From Cylindrobasidium torrendii FP15055 ss-10 (lineage: Eukaryota; Basidiomycota; Agaricomycetes; Agaricales; Physalacriaceae): 64,000 nt of DNA. The stretch's first letter is position 1, and each line of letters opens with the position of its first letter. Shown one piece after another: positions 1 through 11,038 of this stretch. The stretch covers positions 1-64,000 of the forward strand of contig KN880549.1 in the NCBI GenBank assembly GCA_000934385.1, given 5' to 3'. Under the pieces are notes generated by a model. It did no database searches. It was given only the letters and a program-made list of their open reading frames with translations, and was not told the origin of the DNA. The translations under genes and the position numbers were made by a program.

Positions 1-573
1 CATTACCATCATACATTTTGGTGGAGAGCTGGAGGTAATGAGGATTCTTGTGTGTAGTCGCGACATTATGTACATGATTGTGTGGGCACCTTCGAATCCT
101 GATACTCACGATGGGCACGGTGACTCACCGCATGCACGACATACTGTAAATTATCTTCCCTATAATTCTGTTCCACCTTACTTAGAATAATTCCTTTACT
201 TTATAGTTAACAACGACTTTAACATCCTAAGGACGCAAAGCTCGGCAAACGTGGCCGGAGGCTATCGGCCGCTCGGCAAGATTAGATACAATCATTATTT
301 CGCAAGCCATCACCTGTGCGTTATCGGCCGATCACGCCCCTCTTGGTATTACAACCGGAAAACGCGATCGACACGGCTATCAACGGCATCGCGGTCACGC
401 AGCGAAAACGCGCTGGTCTGAATGTTCATTCAGCCACACAGAAGTAGGTACGGTGTTGATGTAAGGGAAGCAAGAGCTAATAGTTCATGGTTCACAGTCT
501 CATAGACGGCGGCATGGATGCAGAGCTTCACACGGTGGACACTAGACACTAGTAGACAGATAGCAAGGTTATG
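1..573. other. intergenic, nothing recognised
   Basis: No reading frame with coding character, no RNA gene and no repeat was recognised here. The right part is downstream of the minus-strand U1 remnant and may hold its 3' end signals. Confidence 0.5.
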
Positions 574-1540
574 TTAATATTGTTTATGCCGCTTAGCGTC
601 CTGCTCTAGAGTATCCTCTTCCCTACCTCGTTTCTGTACAGACGGACCGCCTTCCATTCCCACATTTGGTGCATCCGTAATGGTCAAAGGGGAGAGATGG
701 TCAATACAATATTTGAGGGGATCACTGCTCGAATAGTCCGCCGCCTAATGGTTCTTTAGATCCAAGACTTGGTACGCAAACAAAAGGGAGCTTACCGTGA
801 GAGCAAAACACCTGTCCTGATTCGCAACACGCTTCGCACTCAGAAACATCCCCTTCCATGGATGTGCCTTCACACAAATCAACTTCACCGGTGCGTTCTT
901 CGTACTCGCAGCAGCGACGAGGAACGGGAGGTTTCCTATGCACGAAAGGCGCGTGACGGGAGATCGAGCGCATACAACGAGCGTGATGGGGTTGTCGACG
1001 GCTCCCTTTGCCTGCCTGAACAGTTGCGTGCAGACCTGCTCTAGCCCACGATACGATATCCCTGGACAGTCATTGATTGCCATACGCTCTTGGCCTCCCT
1101 TTCGTATGACTGGCAAGAGGGCATCGATGCGTGGTTTCTGGCCCTTAGTTGAACGCCTAAAACCAGCTGCAGTTAGCACTAAGTACATTGCCCAGAAGGA
1201 AGAAATCGCGTACCAGTGTACTCGGACATTGGGGAAGTTGGGAATGAGTTCAGCGCAGAGGTCTGCATAGAGATGTAAATCTGGTTCTTGTTCAGGATTC
1301 ATTGTTTTCCCTGTCGCTTCTATCGAATTGACTGGTATGCACGTTCGGAGGTCTTTGAACGCTGCTGTTTCCTTCGCAAGGCGTCCTACCATGTATGTCA
1401 ATCCCATTGGTACCCTATCAAATGATTACTGCGTACTCTGCCTCTCCGGTCTAGTCTCCGGCCTTCCATTTGCTTGGGGACTGGAATGGGCGTTGGTGCG
1501 CGAGCGGGGACCCTGTTGCTCCTCCTGCACAACTATGGAT
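574..1540 (-). pseudogene. U1: 5'-truncated copy of unknown U family
   Basis: This minus-strand remnant matches the second half of the U family (full copy at 30977-32712). Shared segments are the YADLC...NFPNVRVHW block, an intron just after HW with donor GTACGC, the block CIGNLPFLVAAASTK followed by APVKL, the CFALTV end of the penultimate exon, and a basic final exon. The final exon opens at GCGGCGGACTATTC after a CATTAG acceptor and ends KRHKQY plus TAA at 574-576. The first half of the family (start motif, WIRV..AAQEHGW helices) is not found upstream, where similarity fades near 1540. It is therefore read as a 5'-truncated copy. A rescued shorter gene starting near 1407 (MGLTYMV) is possible. 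Function is unknown. Confidence 0.6.
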
Positions 1541-1928
1541 GAGCGATATCGAGGAACGTTGTACACTTGAACACACGTTAAATTGTGTGCGCGCCTGGAT
1601 GGAGCCGCTAAAGCTCTGGGATACGTTCCTATACCGAATATGACACTGCTTCTTTGAGGAAGTACGCCTACGCACCTGGTAGCAGCTCTGCCATAGTACC
1701 TCGCCTGTCTATCCGATATTCATAATGTGTATAAGTCCCTTTGGTCTGACGCGTTAAAATTTGGCGAACGTGTCGGGCTGGTAGTCAAGACAAAAGAAAT
1801 GTGACCGCGGTCCGACTGCAGTGTCCGAATATTATTGAGCACCGTGCCGCCGGAGATCGGCCCATTTACCCCGGCGGTGCCAAGATGGGCTTTGAGTCTT
1901 GACCAGTGACCATCACCTACTCTTATCT
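1541..1928. promoter_or_regulatory. upstream region of zinc-finger gene A
   Basis: No gene is seen. The last part (TTTGAGTCTTGACC...TGACCATC before the start codon) resembles the stretch directly before the start of paralogue E at 15890-15912, so it is probably retained promoter or 5' UTR. Confidence 0.35.
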
Positions 1929-3293
1929 ATGAGCGCCAAACGCTACAAGGGCGCAACACCGGATTGCAAATACATGGCTAAGTCCCCCAGCGATCTGAGG
2001 ACTCATATGAACACCCACGCTCTCTCGTTCGCGTGCACTTGGCCCGGCTGCGTTCGCACCTATCCCACTGCGGGCAACCGAACCAGGCATTTTCGCATTC
2101 ATACAAAGAGCAAACAATTCCCGTGTGATTGGGAGGGATGTGAATATGTAAGTCCATTCAAAGAACACCTAAAGAGCCATGCAAAAAGGCATCAGAGAGC
2201 ACGACCGCACGTCTGTGTTGCTTCACTGGCCTGCCAACGTATGTCCTATGCGACACTTGAGGAGCTGGATCAGCACAGAAAAGCGGCTCATCCGCAGGAG
2301 GAAGAGGATGGTGGTGCGGAAATCAAGTGCGGGTTTCTCCTAGCTCATGAATGGATTGTTGACTGACGATATTCAGCGCTGGCGAGCAGACTTTACCGGT
2401 CCCTGCTCCACCTGTCGCATCCACATCCCAAATCGAGAGCTCCCTTCGCGCTACAGACGCACCTGCACCCATCGAGTCCACTATAACCTCCCAGGAAGCT
2501 TCTTCATCTACTATTACCGTCCCAACACCTGCGGAAACTACCTCGGCAAATGAAGCAGTCTCCTCCATCGCTGCACCTACCCTCGAAAAGCCAGGTCCGC
2601 GATTGTGCACATACATATGTCAGTTCTGTATCTTGACCCCATCTTCCAGACACTCCTACAAAACCACGACGTCAACGATGCTCGCAACTGCACTGCCCAT
2701 ACACCACCCACAATCCTGCGCGACTCGCAAAGCACTCTACACGCCATACTGCGGTCCTCCCGTTCTTGTGTCTGGAGAAGGGGTGTCTGGCTGCTTTTGC
2801 AACAGCGAAGGAAGAGGAACGGCATGGGCGCAGTGTGCACAAGAGACCTGCCGAGCCGAAGATGGTATCCAAGAAGAGAAAACGCAAGCGAGACGACGAT
2901 GCTGAAGATAGGTGCGTGTCTGCTTATTTGCAAAGACACTATTCTGATTGTTATAGGGGGCTCGCGATGACCAACGGGGCGGACGAGTCCGAGATGTATG
3001 TGCTTTCCATCTTGCCTTCGCGTCCCAGACATACCATTCCATATGAGCTCATCCCACGTCCGTTGATCCTCATGTACTAATGCTGTTCTGTTCAGCATCA
3101 CAGTCACGCCTGCGCCGGCACGAAAGAGACGCGCAATCGATGGTCTTCTGACGCCTCCAGCAATGGAAATGCCTCGAGCGTGGAAGGGAAAGGAACGAGA
3201 GGAGGCCTCGACGAAGGGGATGGGGAAGGAACGCGCAGTGTCGGTGAGTGACCCCAGTTTCACCAGAGCGTTTCTCAGACTGCACAGGTATAA
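1929..3293 (+). CDS. A: C2H2 zinc-finger protein, truncated paralogue of E
   Basis: The six-exon model is 1929-2326, 2377-2594, 2650-2911, 2957-2995, 3096-3243 and 3288-3293; exon sums keep frame and give about 356 aa. The start at 1929 matches the start of paralogue E (MSAKR versus MSASAKR). The N-terminal third carries C2H2-type fingers, for example CTWPGC...H and CDWEGC...H, then a Ser/Thr/Ala-rich linker. A further finger pair follows (C-SQLH-C...H, C-LEKG-C...H), then a KKRKRKR basic stretch and a KGKER tail. In E the next exon continues for another 1.6 kb; here it reads GTA TAA after the acceptor, so A stops at once and lacks the E repeats and C-terminal helix. A nuclear DNA-binding role is expected from the family. 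It may be a functional short version or a decaying copy. Confidence 0.7.
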
Positions 3294-3429
3294 TCGGTGA
3301 TATATCTCGCCCGCAAGCTGGTTGTATTTTGTAGTAGTGACCCGAAATATGAAGAAACACCTCCACACAACGCCAGTATGTTCTCCACCTATTTTTACAC
3401 GAATTGAAAGATGGGAGATACATCATGGA

Positions 3430-4714
3430 TTATCTGCAATGGATCTTAGTGAAGGGCAAAACAGGTTCGCAGATGTAACCAACCATATCCTTCAATAATT
3501 CGACAACCAGATCCGAATTCTTGTCCGTCTTGAACGTTGCAGTCCCAAAAACCTTCAGTTCGCCTTCCACGATGCGTGCGACAAAGAATCGCCGAAAGCC
3601 CCGTTTGTGAGTGCTCTGGTAAACGAAGAGCGTCCACTGTGTCGTTTCCGTGAGTTCTACAAGAAGAAACAAAAGAAGACAAGGATTTTTGCGTACGAAA
3701 GTTGAAAGAGCGATAGAATCTGTGCGATGATTTGCGGGTCTCCGAATTGCATCTCCGCTTTGGTCTTTGCTTCGAGGATGCAACACAGGACACTTGACGG
3801 GTCAACGCCCAATACGCCTTCAGTGAGCATTTCTGAAGCGTTGAGCTGTATGGGATTGGAGAGTATGGATTCCCATTTACCTTTGTCTCGAGATTTGATG
3901 AAGCACAGACCGTAATCCAGAAGACCATGGAAGGCATAGGTGACGCCGGTTTGTGCGTGCGTGATTCGAGTAGAAGGTATCGAGAGGTTGGAAAATACGG
4001 CGACATGGGGATGCTTGAAGTTGTAACGTGCGGCCAAGAGCTGACGAACCGCGTCATCGGTGTCGATAATGTTTTGTGCATAAAGCATCGCGTAGAAGAT
4101 ATACTGGTCAATGAGACTTCGACATCCGGACTCCTTCTGCAATTCCGTTACGTTATGAATGAGAGCGAATGAAGAGAAATACATGCAGTGACGTTGAAGT
4201 GGTATCGAGAACGATCAAGGTAGCCCCTCTGGATGTTCTTGTTCGCCGCTGACTCGGGATTGCTGGCTGCAGCGATGGCCGCCTCGTCCAGTGCTGCAGC
4301 TATGGCTGCCTCATCCAGTTCCAAATCATATTGTTCAATGCCGAGATTCTTGAGATGACGCCTGGTCACGCTCGAGAAAGAGACGACCTACAGAAACAAA
4401 GATAAGTTAACCCCTGTTAGCAGTTACAGTGATGTTAATGAGATGCGCACTTTGGAATCTATGACAGACTTCTTGAGAGACTGCAGGAGCGTTTCACGAG
4501 TCAGCGAGTTGTCCTCGATGAATCGCAGAAACGCTTCCGTATCAAAGCACTCTGCAAAGACATCGTGGGCATTGTCTGGAGTAAGAGTCGCGTTTGGTCT
4601 CTTTTGCTCTGAAGCTGCAGACAATTCGGAGTGTTCGATATCACCGTGAAGTATGAACGTCTTGTCCCCCGATGTGACACGACGCGGGGGCGGGGAGCTG
4701 ATGTTGGGATCCAT
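3430..4714 (-). CDS. PD-(D/E)XK nuclease-fold-like protein
   Basis: The gene is on the minus strand with the start at 4714 (MDPNISSPPPRRV) and TAA at 3430-3432. Exon 1 ends at SVIDSK before donor GTGCGC. Exon 2 (VVSFSSVTRRHLK...) ends at YHFN. Exon 3 starts KESGCRSLIDQYIFYA, and the final exon carries ELTETTQWTLFVYQS and ends TKIHCR. The exon 3-to-4 splice is not resolved to the base. Exon 3 shows the order expected of a PD-(D/E)XK fold: an Asp in HGLLDYGLCFIK, then the strand CCILEAKTK (E-x-K), then a helix DPQIIAQILSLF with a conserved-looking Gln. Such domains occur as orphan nucleases in basidiomycetes. The fold call is inference from this motif order. A 27-bp tandem duplication near 4258-4311 gives two LDEAAIAAA repeats. 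Confidence 0.55.
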
Positions 4715-4817
4715 AAGTCAAGAAAGCAAAGCACGTGTCTCACGTTCTCACCGCCGCGTGACGGCGTTGTGATCCGCGCGGATCAGTGATCACTCTCGGA
4801 CTCTTACCACCATCATC

Positions 4818-5337
4818 ATGTCGAAGGCCGATGCGATAATGAAAGCGCTATGTCCGGATAGACGACTCAAGACTCATACAGCCAAGAAGCCAAAAGCGCG
4901 CGCACAAAAGACTATATTACCTCAATCGCTAGCAGCCCAAGTTTTGGCTGCCAGCCCCGCGAGAAAGCGTAAACGGACCGCGGATGGCTCGTACGCTGTC
5001 ATCGAGAAGCCTGTCGTCGATCCTCTCGCGTATTCCATCCTGAGCAAGCATTATCCCGACCAGCGTCGGGGACCGAGACGCGCAAGGGCAAGAGAGGCGG
5101 AACCTATGTCGAAGAAACGCAGAATGAGCTCTGATGACAGCGCGGAGGATAGAGCATCCGACGGCGTTGATGAACCCAGAGCATTGAATGAACGAGGAAA
5201 GGACCTTGAGGTGCGTTTGTAACGGCCTTCCCGTTTGTCCAGCTGAGCTGACCACATAGGCCAGTATCCTAGTATACAAGCCACTACCAGCGCAAATTCA
5301 TAACCGTGTGCCGGCCTTTACAGCCCTCATTCTTTGA
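4818..5337 (+). CDS. small basic nuclear-type protein, function unknown
   Basis: The two-exon gene spans 4818-5210 and 5260-5337. The 49-nt intron has donor GTGCGT, branch-like CTGAC and acceptor CATAG, and the frame continues to TGA. The roughly 156-aa product is rich in Lys, Arg, Ser and Asp, with clusters such as ARKRKR and SKKRRM that look like nuclear localisation signals, then an acidic DDSAEDRASD patch. The end reads KPLPAQIHNRVPAFTALIL. No domain is recognised. It starts 104 bp from the divergent start of the PD-(D/E)XK-like gene at 4714, so the two may share a promoter. Confidence 0.6.
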
Positions 5338-5367
5338 ACTCGATAGCATGAGGCTACGGTTATGAAT
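5296..5367. repeat. 12-bp perfect inverted repeat, 48-nt loop
   Basis: ATTCATAACCGT at 5296-5307 is the exact reverse complement of ACGGTTATGAAT at 5356-5367. The left arm lies inside the last codons of the small basic gene and the right arm just after its stop at 5337. It could form a hairpin at the mRNA 3' end; chance is not excluded. Confidence 0.5.
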
Positions 5368-5676
5368 CTCGATTTCAATCTCACACCTCCCAAATTACCA
5401 TGTCGCAATATACCCACCAATTTGAACAAAAATGAAAAAATGACAGACAACTTCGAGAGCTGGGTGCACCAGTCTGACAGGACCATTCATGCACATTTGT
5501 GCTATGTTCCCTTGATTCCAGAAACTACACTGCATTCCCCAATCGTGCATTTGAACAAGCGAGTACATATGCACTCCGAGGGCCGTAGCACAAACAAAAG
5601 CTAGTCCTTTCCACACACATACACACATAATGTACAGAACGAAATGATAGCATGTACATACGTCCCTATACTCTCG
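5338..5676. other. convergent intergenic region
   Basis: This lies between the 3' ends of the small basic gene (plus) and zinc-finger gene B (minus). No gene is seen. The part nearest B, with ATGATAGCATGTACATACG, resembles the 3' flank of paralogue D near 14020, so it is probably shared 3' UTR. Confidence 0.4.
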
Positions 5677-7457
5677 TTAACAGGGCCGTCGAACCAAAAG
5701 TTGGATCATCTCCGCCAGGCTGTTGATCTCCTCAGCCAAAGGTCGTACGCCTTCCTGGATCATCACTACAATGCAAGTCAGCGTGTATTCTCGTAGACTA
5801 ACCCATAGACACGCTGCCAAAAGTCCCAATTCGAAACAAAACGCACCTTTCACTTCAGCTTTTGTCGGAGGTCGGTCGGCTTCCTCACCCTCACTCCGCT
5901 TGCGTTTCTTGCTTTTAGGCTTGGACGATGTTGGTCTATCGTCCTCGTCCAGCGGTTGAGGCGCGACGGAATGTGGTTGTCGTTTAGGCAGCTCTGCGGG
6001 CTGACGGCGACGAGTAGGTGCGGAACGTGACGAAGCAGATGCCTGCGAAGGACGAGGTGCACTCGACAGCGGAGTAGTCGTAGGTCGAGGAGCGACGGAT
6101 TGGGACCGAAACCGACGGATGTACTCTGGCGCAGGCGGGATACAGACTTCGACTCGGCGGAAGGTTTGCGAGGAGGAGGGTGTGGTGAGTCGGGGGATTT
6201 CACTATGAGAAGGTCAGATGGATTGAGGGAGGAAGGTTGGAAGGAAACACTCGACTTACGTCTCTGGTAGTCGCGTCGATCTGCAAAAGGTAAGTGGGAA
6301 ATCCAAGATATAGAAAGCACTGAACGCACATCGAATTGCCGGCACTTTGACGCAGCCGCCGCCGTTTCGGTCTGACAAAACGTGAGAAAATGTACATCAT
6401 TGACCTTGAATAGAGGACTCAACGGTTCGCTGTCCTCAACCTCAGACGCATCCTCATCCACATAGGATGCATCATCTTCCACTCCGGAGATGTCTTCGTC
6501 CACGGAATCTGCATCGTCGTCCGCGTCGCTTGACGGCTCGTATGCAGATGAAGAGGGTCTGTGATTCTGTGCTCGCGTCCTGGCGCTGACTCGCTTTCGC
6601 TTGTCCTCAAGACCAGAGCGCTCATATTCCGGTGTAGCATCGACCTGGGCGTCCAAGTCTTCTGCAGAGAGTTCTGTCGGGATCACATCGTCCTCGGGGT
6701 CATGTTTTCGGGTTGAAGGTGTCTTGCCGGGCGCGGATTCTGCTTCGTCTTGGGTGGGACCGTTCTCCGTATGCGCAGACTTGACATGTCGCTTCAGGTG
6801 TTTGATTTTGCTGCAAGCGAAGCGGCATTTGTGGTGGGAGCAAACGAATGGCGTTTCTGGTGTATGTCGGGCTTCATGGAGCTCGAGTTTGCGTTTCTTG
6901 CGTGTTGTGTAGTCGCAGGATGCGTGCGTGCAAGAGAGAGTTTCTGGGATCACGTCGCGGGATATAGTGTTTCCTGTAGCGCTGGGGGTATCCTGAGTGC
7001 TGGAGGGGCGGCAAGGTGAGTGAACGATATTTTGTGGGTGGATTACGCACGAGGGCACCGGTTTCCGAGCCAAGACACCACTGTTCCAATGCAACGCCCT
7101 TCTGTGCGACAAAAGCTCCTCAAGGGTTGCAAAGGCAACTTTACCGCATCCTTGTTGTGCGCATGGATATGGACGAGGGCCAGTATGGCGGACTTCGTGC
7201 TTGCGTAGTGCCTGGGGGCTCTGGGCAACCAGGCCACATTCCTGCCATGTACATGGATAAGTCTTGAGATTGGTCTTGATTCCTTCGTGCGCTCTGAGGT
7301 GTCGCTGGAGAACCGACTGCCATCCAGAAGCAAATGAACAATCGGGGTAGGTACACGCAAAGGGCCGTGCACGAATGTGAATGGCACTCTCGTGCCGTCT
7401 GAGGTCAGTTGGAGTGCTTGCACACCATCCACAATCTTCGCAACTGTGAAGCCCCAT
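5677..7457 (-). CDS. B: C2H2 zinc-finger protein with conserved C-terminal helix
   Basis: The six-exon model is 7051-7457, 6424-6999, 6330-6371, a 21-nt microexon 6260-6280, 5847-6202 and 5677-5765. The sum keeps frame and gives about 496 aa. The start at 7457 (MGLHSCEDCG) matches paralogue D. Exon 1 holds about four C2H2-like units (CEDCGW, CTYPDC, CTWQEC, CAQQGC, each followed by paired His). Exon 2 adds CTHASC and CSHHKC fingers and an Asp/Glu-rich repeat ending EDSEP. The later exons give PKRRRL, a Pro/Ser region, KPKSKKRKR and PPTKAEVK. The final exon encodes the family signature VRPLAEEINSLAEMIQLLV. A nuclear transcription-factor-like role is expected. The donor after EP (GTTGAG) is unusual, because the position used in D and C reads GA here. 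It shares a 141-bp promoter with C. Confidence 0.75.
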
Positions 7458-7598
7458 CAAGCAGAGAAGTGAATGGTGGTGGAGGCCAAAACGTCTGATT
7501 GAACCTGCGTCAGTCGATCGTGTTTTGCTCTTTCCGCCACCACCACCAGGCGGCCTTTCATTTACGTCTCTTATACTGGCCAAACATTTCATATCGGC
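7458..7598. promoter_or_regulatory. divergent promoter between B and C
   Basis: These 141 bp separate the start codons of B (minus) and C (plus). The block 7512-7536 (AGTCGATCGTGTTT, then T, then GCTCTTTCCG) recurs with one change at 15834-15858 in the D/E divergent promoter, while surrounding sequence differs more. A bidirectional regulatory element is inferred. Confidence 0.5.
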
Positions 7599-9292
7599 AT
7601 GATACTTCACAGCTGTAGCGACTGTGACTATAGCACAAGGCATAAGGGGCACTTTGAAGCCCACCGCAACACACATACTGGTGCACGGCCCTTTGCATGT
7701 ACATGGCCTAATTGCACATATGCTGCCGCTGGTTCTGGCAGTCTCAGTGTGCATATGAGTGCTCACAAGGGTATACGGAGGCATCGATGTGACTGGGAGG
7801 GCTGCGACTATGCTGGTCCAGCTAAGGAGAGACTCAACAAACACAAAGCACGACATACCGGACCTCGACCATTTCTGTGTCTTCGTCAAGGATGCCGTTA
7901 TTCAACTTTCGAATGTCTTGAGAGGTTGTTGGAGCACAGGAAAACCCGGCACCCAGAGGTCCAGCCGGCACTTATACAACCCGCGTACGTGCATTCCATC
8001 AGAAGTGTTCTTGGGACTTGCGCTCTTAGCATCCATCTCTATCCCCAGACCTCCCCGCGACATCCAGGAAGACGCAGAACCGGTGACACTTTGCTGCCAG
8101 CACAAGTCTTGCGACTATACGACGCGTCAACAACACAAACTGGATCGTCATCAAGGACGGCATACGCCCGCGACGCCGTACGTTTGTTCACGCCACGGCT
8201 GTCGCTTCGTATGCGCAAAACGGAAAGAGCTGAAGACTCACATCGCGTCTGCACACGAGGAGAAAGGTCCTGCGACCGCGGAAAACTCGACAACTCGTAA
8301 GGATGGTCCTGGTATAGCTGGGAGGGTCAACAACAAAGATGCACTCGACGACGCACCGGAGGAGCAGCCGGTTGAGGATAGAGATGTTGAAGATGAAGAT
8401 CCTGGCGGACAATCCGACTCAGAAGGCAACAACGAGCACCTCAGACGCGTTACACGATCCCAAAAAAGGCGGAGGTCATCTCATCCTCCAAGCCACCAAC
8501 ACAATTCGTCCATAACTGGAGTGGACAATGCGCACGACGATGGCGACTATGTAGCTTTTGAAAACGAGGAGAACACCGAGCCACCGTACGTTTATGTTGT
8601 TGCGCGCAGGCTCTGTTTCTCACTTTCAGCGCAGACCGAAACGCAGACGGCAAAGCAACCTGGCGGACGTATCCAACGATGATAGGTGAGTTCCGTTCCC
8701 TTTTTATGCATGTGCATTTCTGACCGCGCCCTTCGTAGCTCGTCTACGTCCCACAGTTCCCCACCAAAAGCGCAAGTCTTCAAATGTTCTCTCTTTACTG
8801 CGCGCGCCTGACTATTGCCCACGAATAGTACTCCCGCTCGTCTGCCAACACCTTCCTTGTTGCGTGCTGTCCGTAAGGTGCATTCCGCCATCCCATACGC
8901 CGATTTCGCTCTCAGTCCATTGCTTCCCTACGCCCTGCAGCTACTCAATCCACCGCTCCGGCTGCTTCTTCTCATTCCACAGCGCCTCTTCGCCGTGGTC
9001 GATCTCCATCCCACGAACGTGAATCACTTGCACCCGATCCTACAACAAACGAGGAGGAACCTCTCTCGCAGAAAGCCAAGGGAAAGCAACGCGAACCTGA
9101 AAATGAAAATGAGGATGATGACCGTCCTCCTACCAAGGCAGAAGTCGAAGGTGTGTTTCTTCAGTGTGCAGGTAGATCAGTTTGAACTGACGTCTATATG
9201 CAGCGCTCATCAAAGATGGTATACAGCCATTAGAGAAGGAGATCGAGGGATTAGCAGAGATGGTGCAGCTGTTAGTTCAAAAGTATCACTAA
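7599..9292 (+). CDS. C: C2H2 zinc-finger protein with conserved C-terminal helix
   Basis: The model is 7599-7984, 8049-8585, 8635-8685, 8739-8775, 8916-9150 and 9204-9292, in frame throughout (about 444 aa). The start MILHSCSDCD aligns with MGLHSCEDCG of B and D. Fingers are visible as CSDCDY, CTWPNC, CDWEGC and CLRQGC in exon 1, and CQHKSC and CSRHGC in exon 2, followed by an acidic tail and PPKRRRQ. The C-terminus reads DDDRPPTKAEVE, then IQPLEKEIEGLAEMVQLLV, the family signature. In B and D a conserved segment (RRVEV.IPPAPEYIRRFR) precedes the Pro/Ser region. Here its counterpart near 8850-8915 contains a stop in the needed frame and must be spliced out with a 140-nt intron, or C is frameshifted. 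The exon 4/5 junction is the weak point. Confidence 0.65.
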
Positions 9293-10745
9293 TAGTCGTC
9301 ATCGCTAGCATACTGCAATTCATTATGAAATTGGATATTGACTTAGTACGATTGCACAAGGACATGTGTGTAGTCGTAAGTCAGTACTACCATTTCGACA
9401 CATCTTTTCCATTTTTGTGCGAGGGCCATTCAAGTAAGGTCGACTTCGTCGCGTATTTCGGCGAAGTTTGTTGAACGAATGTTCTACGATGTACAAAGGA
9501 TGGCGAGCTCAGGTCTCCGCGCCGCTAATCCTCTCACCAACGCAGCATGCGACTCCTTCTTGTCTAGCACGATTGCTTGAAGGTTCGGCATTTTGGCCTT
9601 TCCATCCTCCCCAGCGTCGCCCAACCTCCTGCCCCAAAGTTCCATAAGTGCATCCCAGCTTTGGCCCGACCAGCGCATATGGCTAACATTGGAAAACACA
9701 GAAAACATGAGTTCCAAGCCGCGGGAATGCTGCATCACTGTATCTTCCTCTTGACCACATGCAGACAGTATATGAATAGCCAACACTTGGAGCTTGGTCG
9801 GAGGCCTCAGAGCCCAGCTGATGGGAAGGAACGAGAGAAACATCGTAAAACTCCTTTTCCTGCTAGCAGTTATCATGAGGAACTTGAGGTGGGGCATGTC
9901 AAAAGCCAACAGCACAGGCGGCTTGAGGTGCGCCATAACACACAGACCCTCCAGGACTGGTAAGACAAGCGGGTTGTCCAGACGAAAATCCGTTACAGTA
10001 ATATTGTTGAGAAGCGACAGAGTGGTGAGAGTCGAAGAGGACGGGTGGAGAAATGTGTGTACGGCAAATCGTACATCCGCCAGCACAATAGATTCGGCCT
10101 TGAAGATGAGGTTCGAGGATGTAACGTCCGCGCCATAAAGGGCAAGTGCTTTCAGGGACTTGAATTTCTTTGCGGGAAGTTGTGATTCTGCGGGGAGTTT
10201 GATCATGGAGGACTCGGGTGACCTGATGTGCAGGGAACGCAGATGCGGAGCGTCGTGCGTGAAGATGGTAGTGAGCATACTCGCAGTGCAGTCATCAACC
10301 GAAATCTGTTCTGCGTTCCAAAGATGCCCAGCGATGGAGTCGTGCACAAGTATTTGAGTGGCTACGTCCGCAGGGCACAGAATGTAGAAAAGCATCGGGC
10401 GTCCTCTACAGCGTTCGATTTGCGCGGAAAGTAGAGGCAGTCGGTGAGCCTTGTGAGTTCCCCAGGCTATATATGCCCAGAGTTTCGGGAGTCCAAGTGC
10501 CACTGCTCTCCATTGGTGGCACACCTGCGAAACAGCAATGGCTGCGTGCGTGTTTTCTTCGGCTGTGGCCCTGTCTGATAGGACAAGATGGTTGGATTGA
10601 GTACTGGCAAATATCTCGGCGAGGATTTCGACTGCAAGAGAAGCAATGGTTGTAGCCATCATGGACGGATGAAAGAACTGGAAATAGCTGATCGACAGTT
10701 AGACCGGTAAACGGCCCGTAGTCCCGGCCTTCCTGCCCGAGATTC
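9284..10745. repeat. segmental duplication, copy 1
   Basis: This segment pairs with 12045-13515 in the same orientation. It starts inside the last codons of gene C (AAGTATCACTAA), runs through a shared spacer (GCTAGCATACTGCAATTCAT, then a TGCGAGGGCCATT block), and covers a whole F-box gene and part of its upstream region. Divergence is moderate by eye, with small indels. Confidence 0.75.
9484..10662 (-). CDS. F-box protein, single exon (copy 1)
   Basis: The 392-aa uninterrupted frame starts MMATTIASLAVEILAEIFAS, an F-box-like N-terminus (L..EIL.EIF). The F-box is completed by VSQVCHQWRAVALGLPKLWA, typical of agaric F-box proteins. The remainder has repeated Leu-rich strands (HLRSLHI, LKALALYGADV, LTTLSLLNNI) suggesting degenerate leucine-rich repeats. 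Such proteins usually act as substrate adaptors of SCF ubiquitin ligases; the substrate is unknown. It is the duplicate of the gene at 12265-13485. Absence of introns is unusual beside its neighbours but common in this F-box class. Confidence 0.8.
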   Translation of the reverse strand: MMATTIASLAVEILAEIFASTQSNHLVLSDRATAEENTHAAIAVSQVCHQWRAVALGLPKLWAYIAWGTHKAHRLPLLSAQIERCRGRPMLFYILCPADVATQILVHDSIAGHLWNAEQISVDDCTASMLTTIFTHDAPHLRSLHIRSPESSMIKLPAESQLPAKKFKSLKALALYGADVTSSNLIFKAESIVLADVRFAVHTFLHPSSSTLTTLSLLNNITVTDFRLDNPLVLPVLEGLCVMAHLKPPVLLAFDMPHLKFLMITASRKRSFTMFLSFLPISWALRPPTKLQVLAIHILSACGQEEDTVMQHSRGLELMFSVFSNVSHMRWSGQSWDALMELWGRRLGDAGEDGKAKMPNLQAIVLDKKESHAALVRGLAARRPELAILCTS

Positions 10746-10997
10746 CACAGCCCTTTGGTCTTTCCCTGTTGAACTCTTCCCGGAGATAGTTAAACAATCG
10801 CAGATTCATGATTGACCCTTCGTGACGCGGAAATTAGTTGAAAAGGCGGCTTTGTATGTCTTTCGTGCGTAGCAGTCCTGATGGATCGATGATGGACGGG
10901 AGTTGATCCCCCGGATCACGGATGTTTTACTCGGACATTTCCTGTTCATAACCACCACTCCGATTTCACCACAAATTTACTGGAATTGGCGGCCCAG

Positions 10998-11034
10998 GAC
11001 GCGTCAGTCACGAGCCCAACAATTTCAGACGCGT
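10998..11034 (+). promoter_or_regulatory. paired ACGCGT boxes before U2
   Basis: GACGCGT occurs at 10998-11004 and again at 11028-11034, only four bases before the start codon at 11039. The same pair with near-identical 23-24-nt spacing precedes U3 and U4. ACGCGT is the core of the MluI cell-cycle box bound by MBF-type factors in fungi. Confidence 0.55.
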
Positions 11035-11038
11035 TGTA

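Noticed and set aside
5850..7889. A 679-aa uninterrupted minus-strand frame
   Set aside because: It reads through the introns of zinc-finger gene B and switches frame; the spliced model matches paralogue D in every exon.
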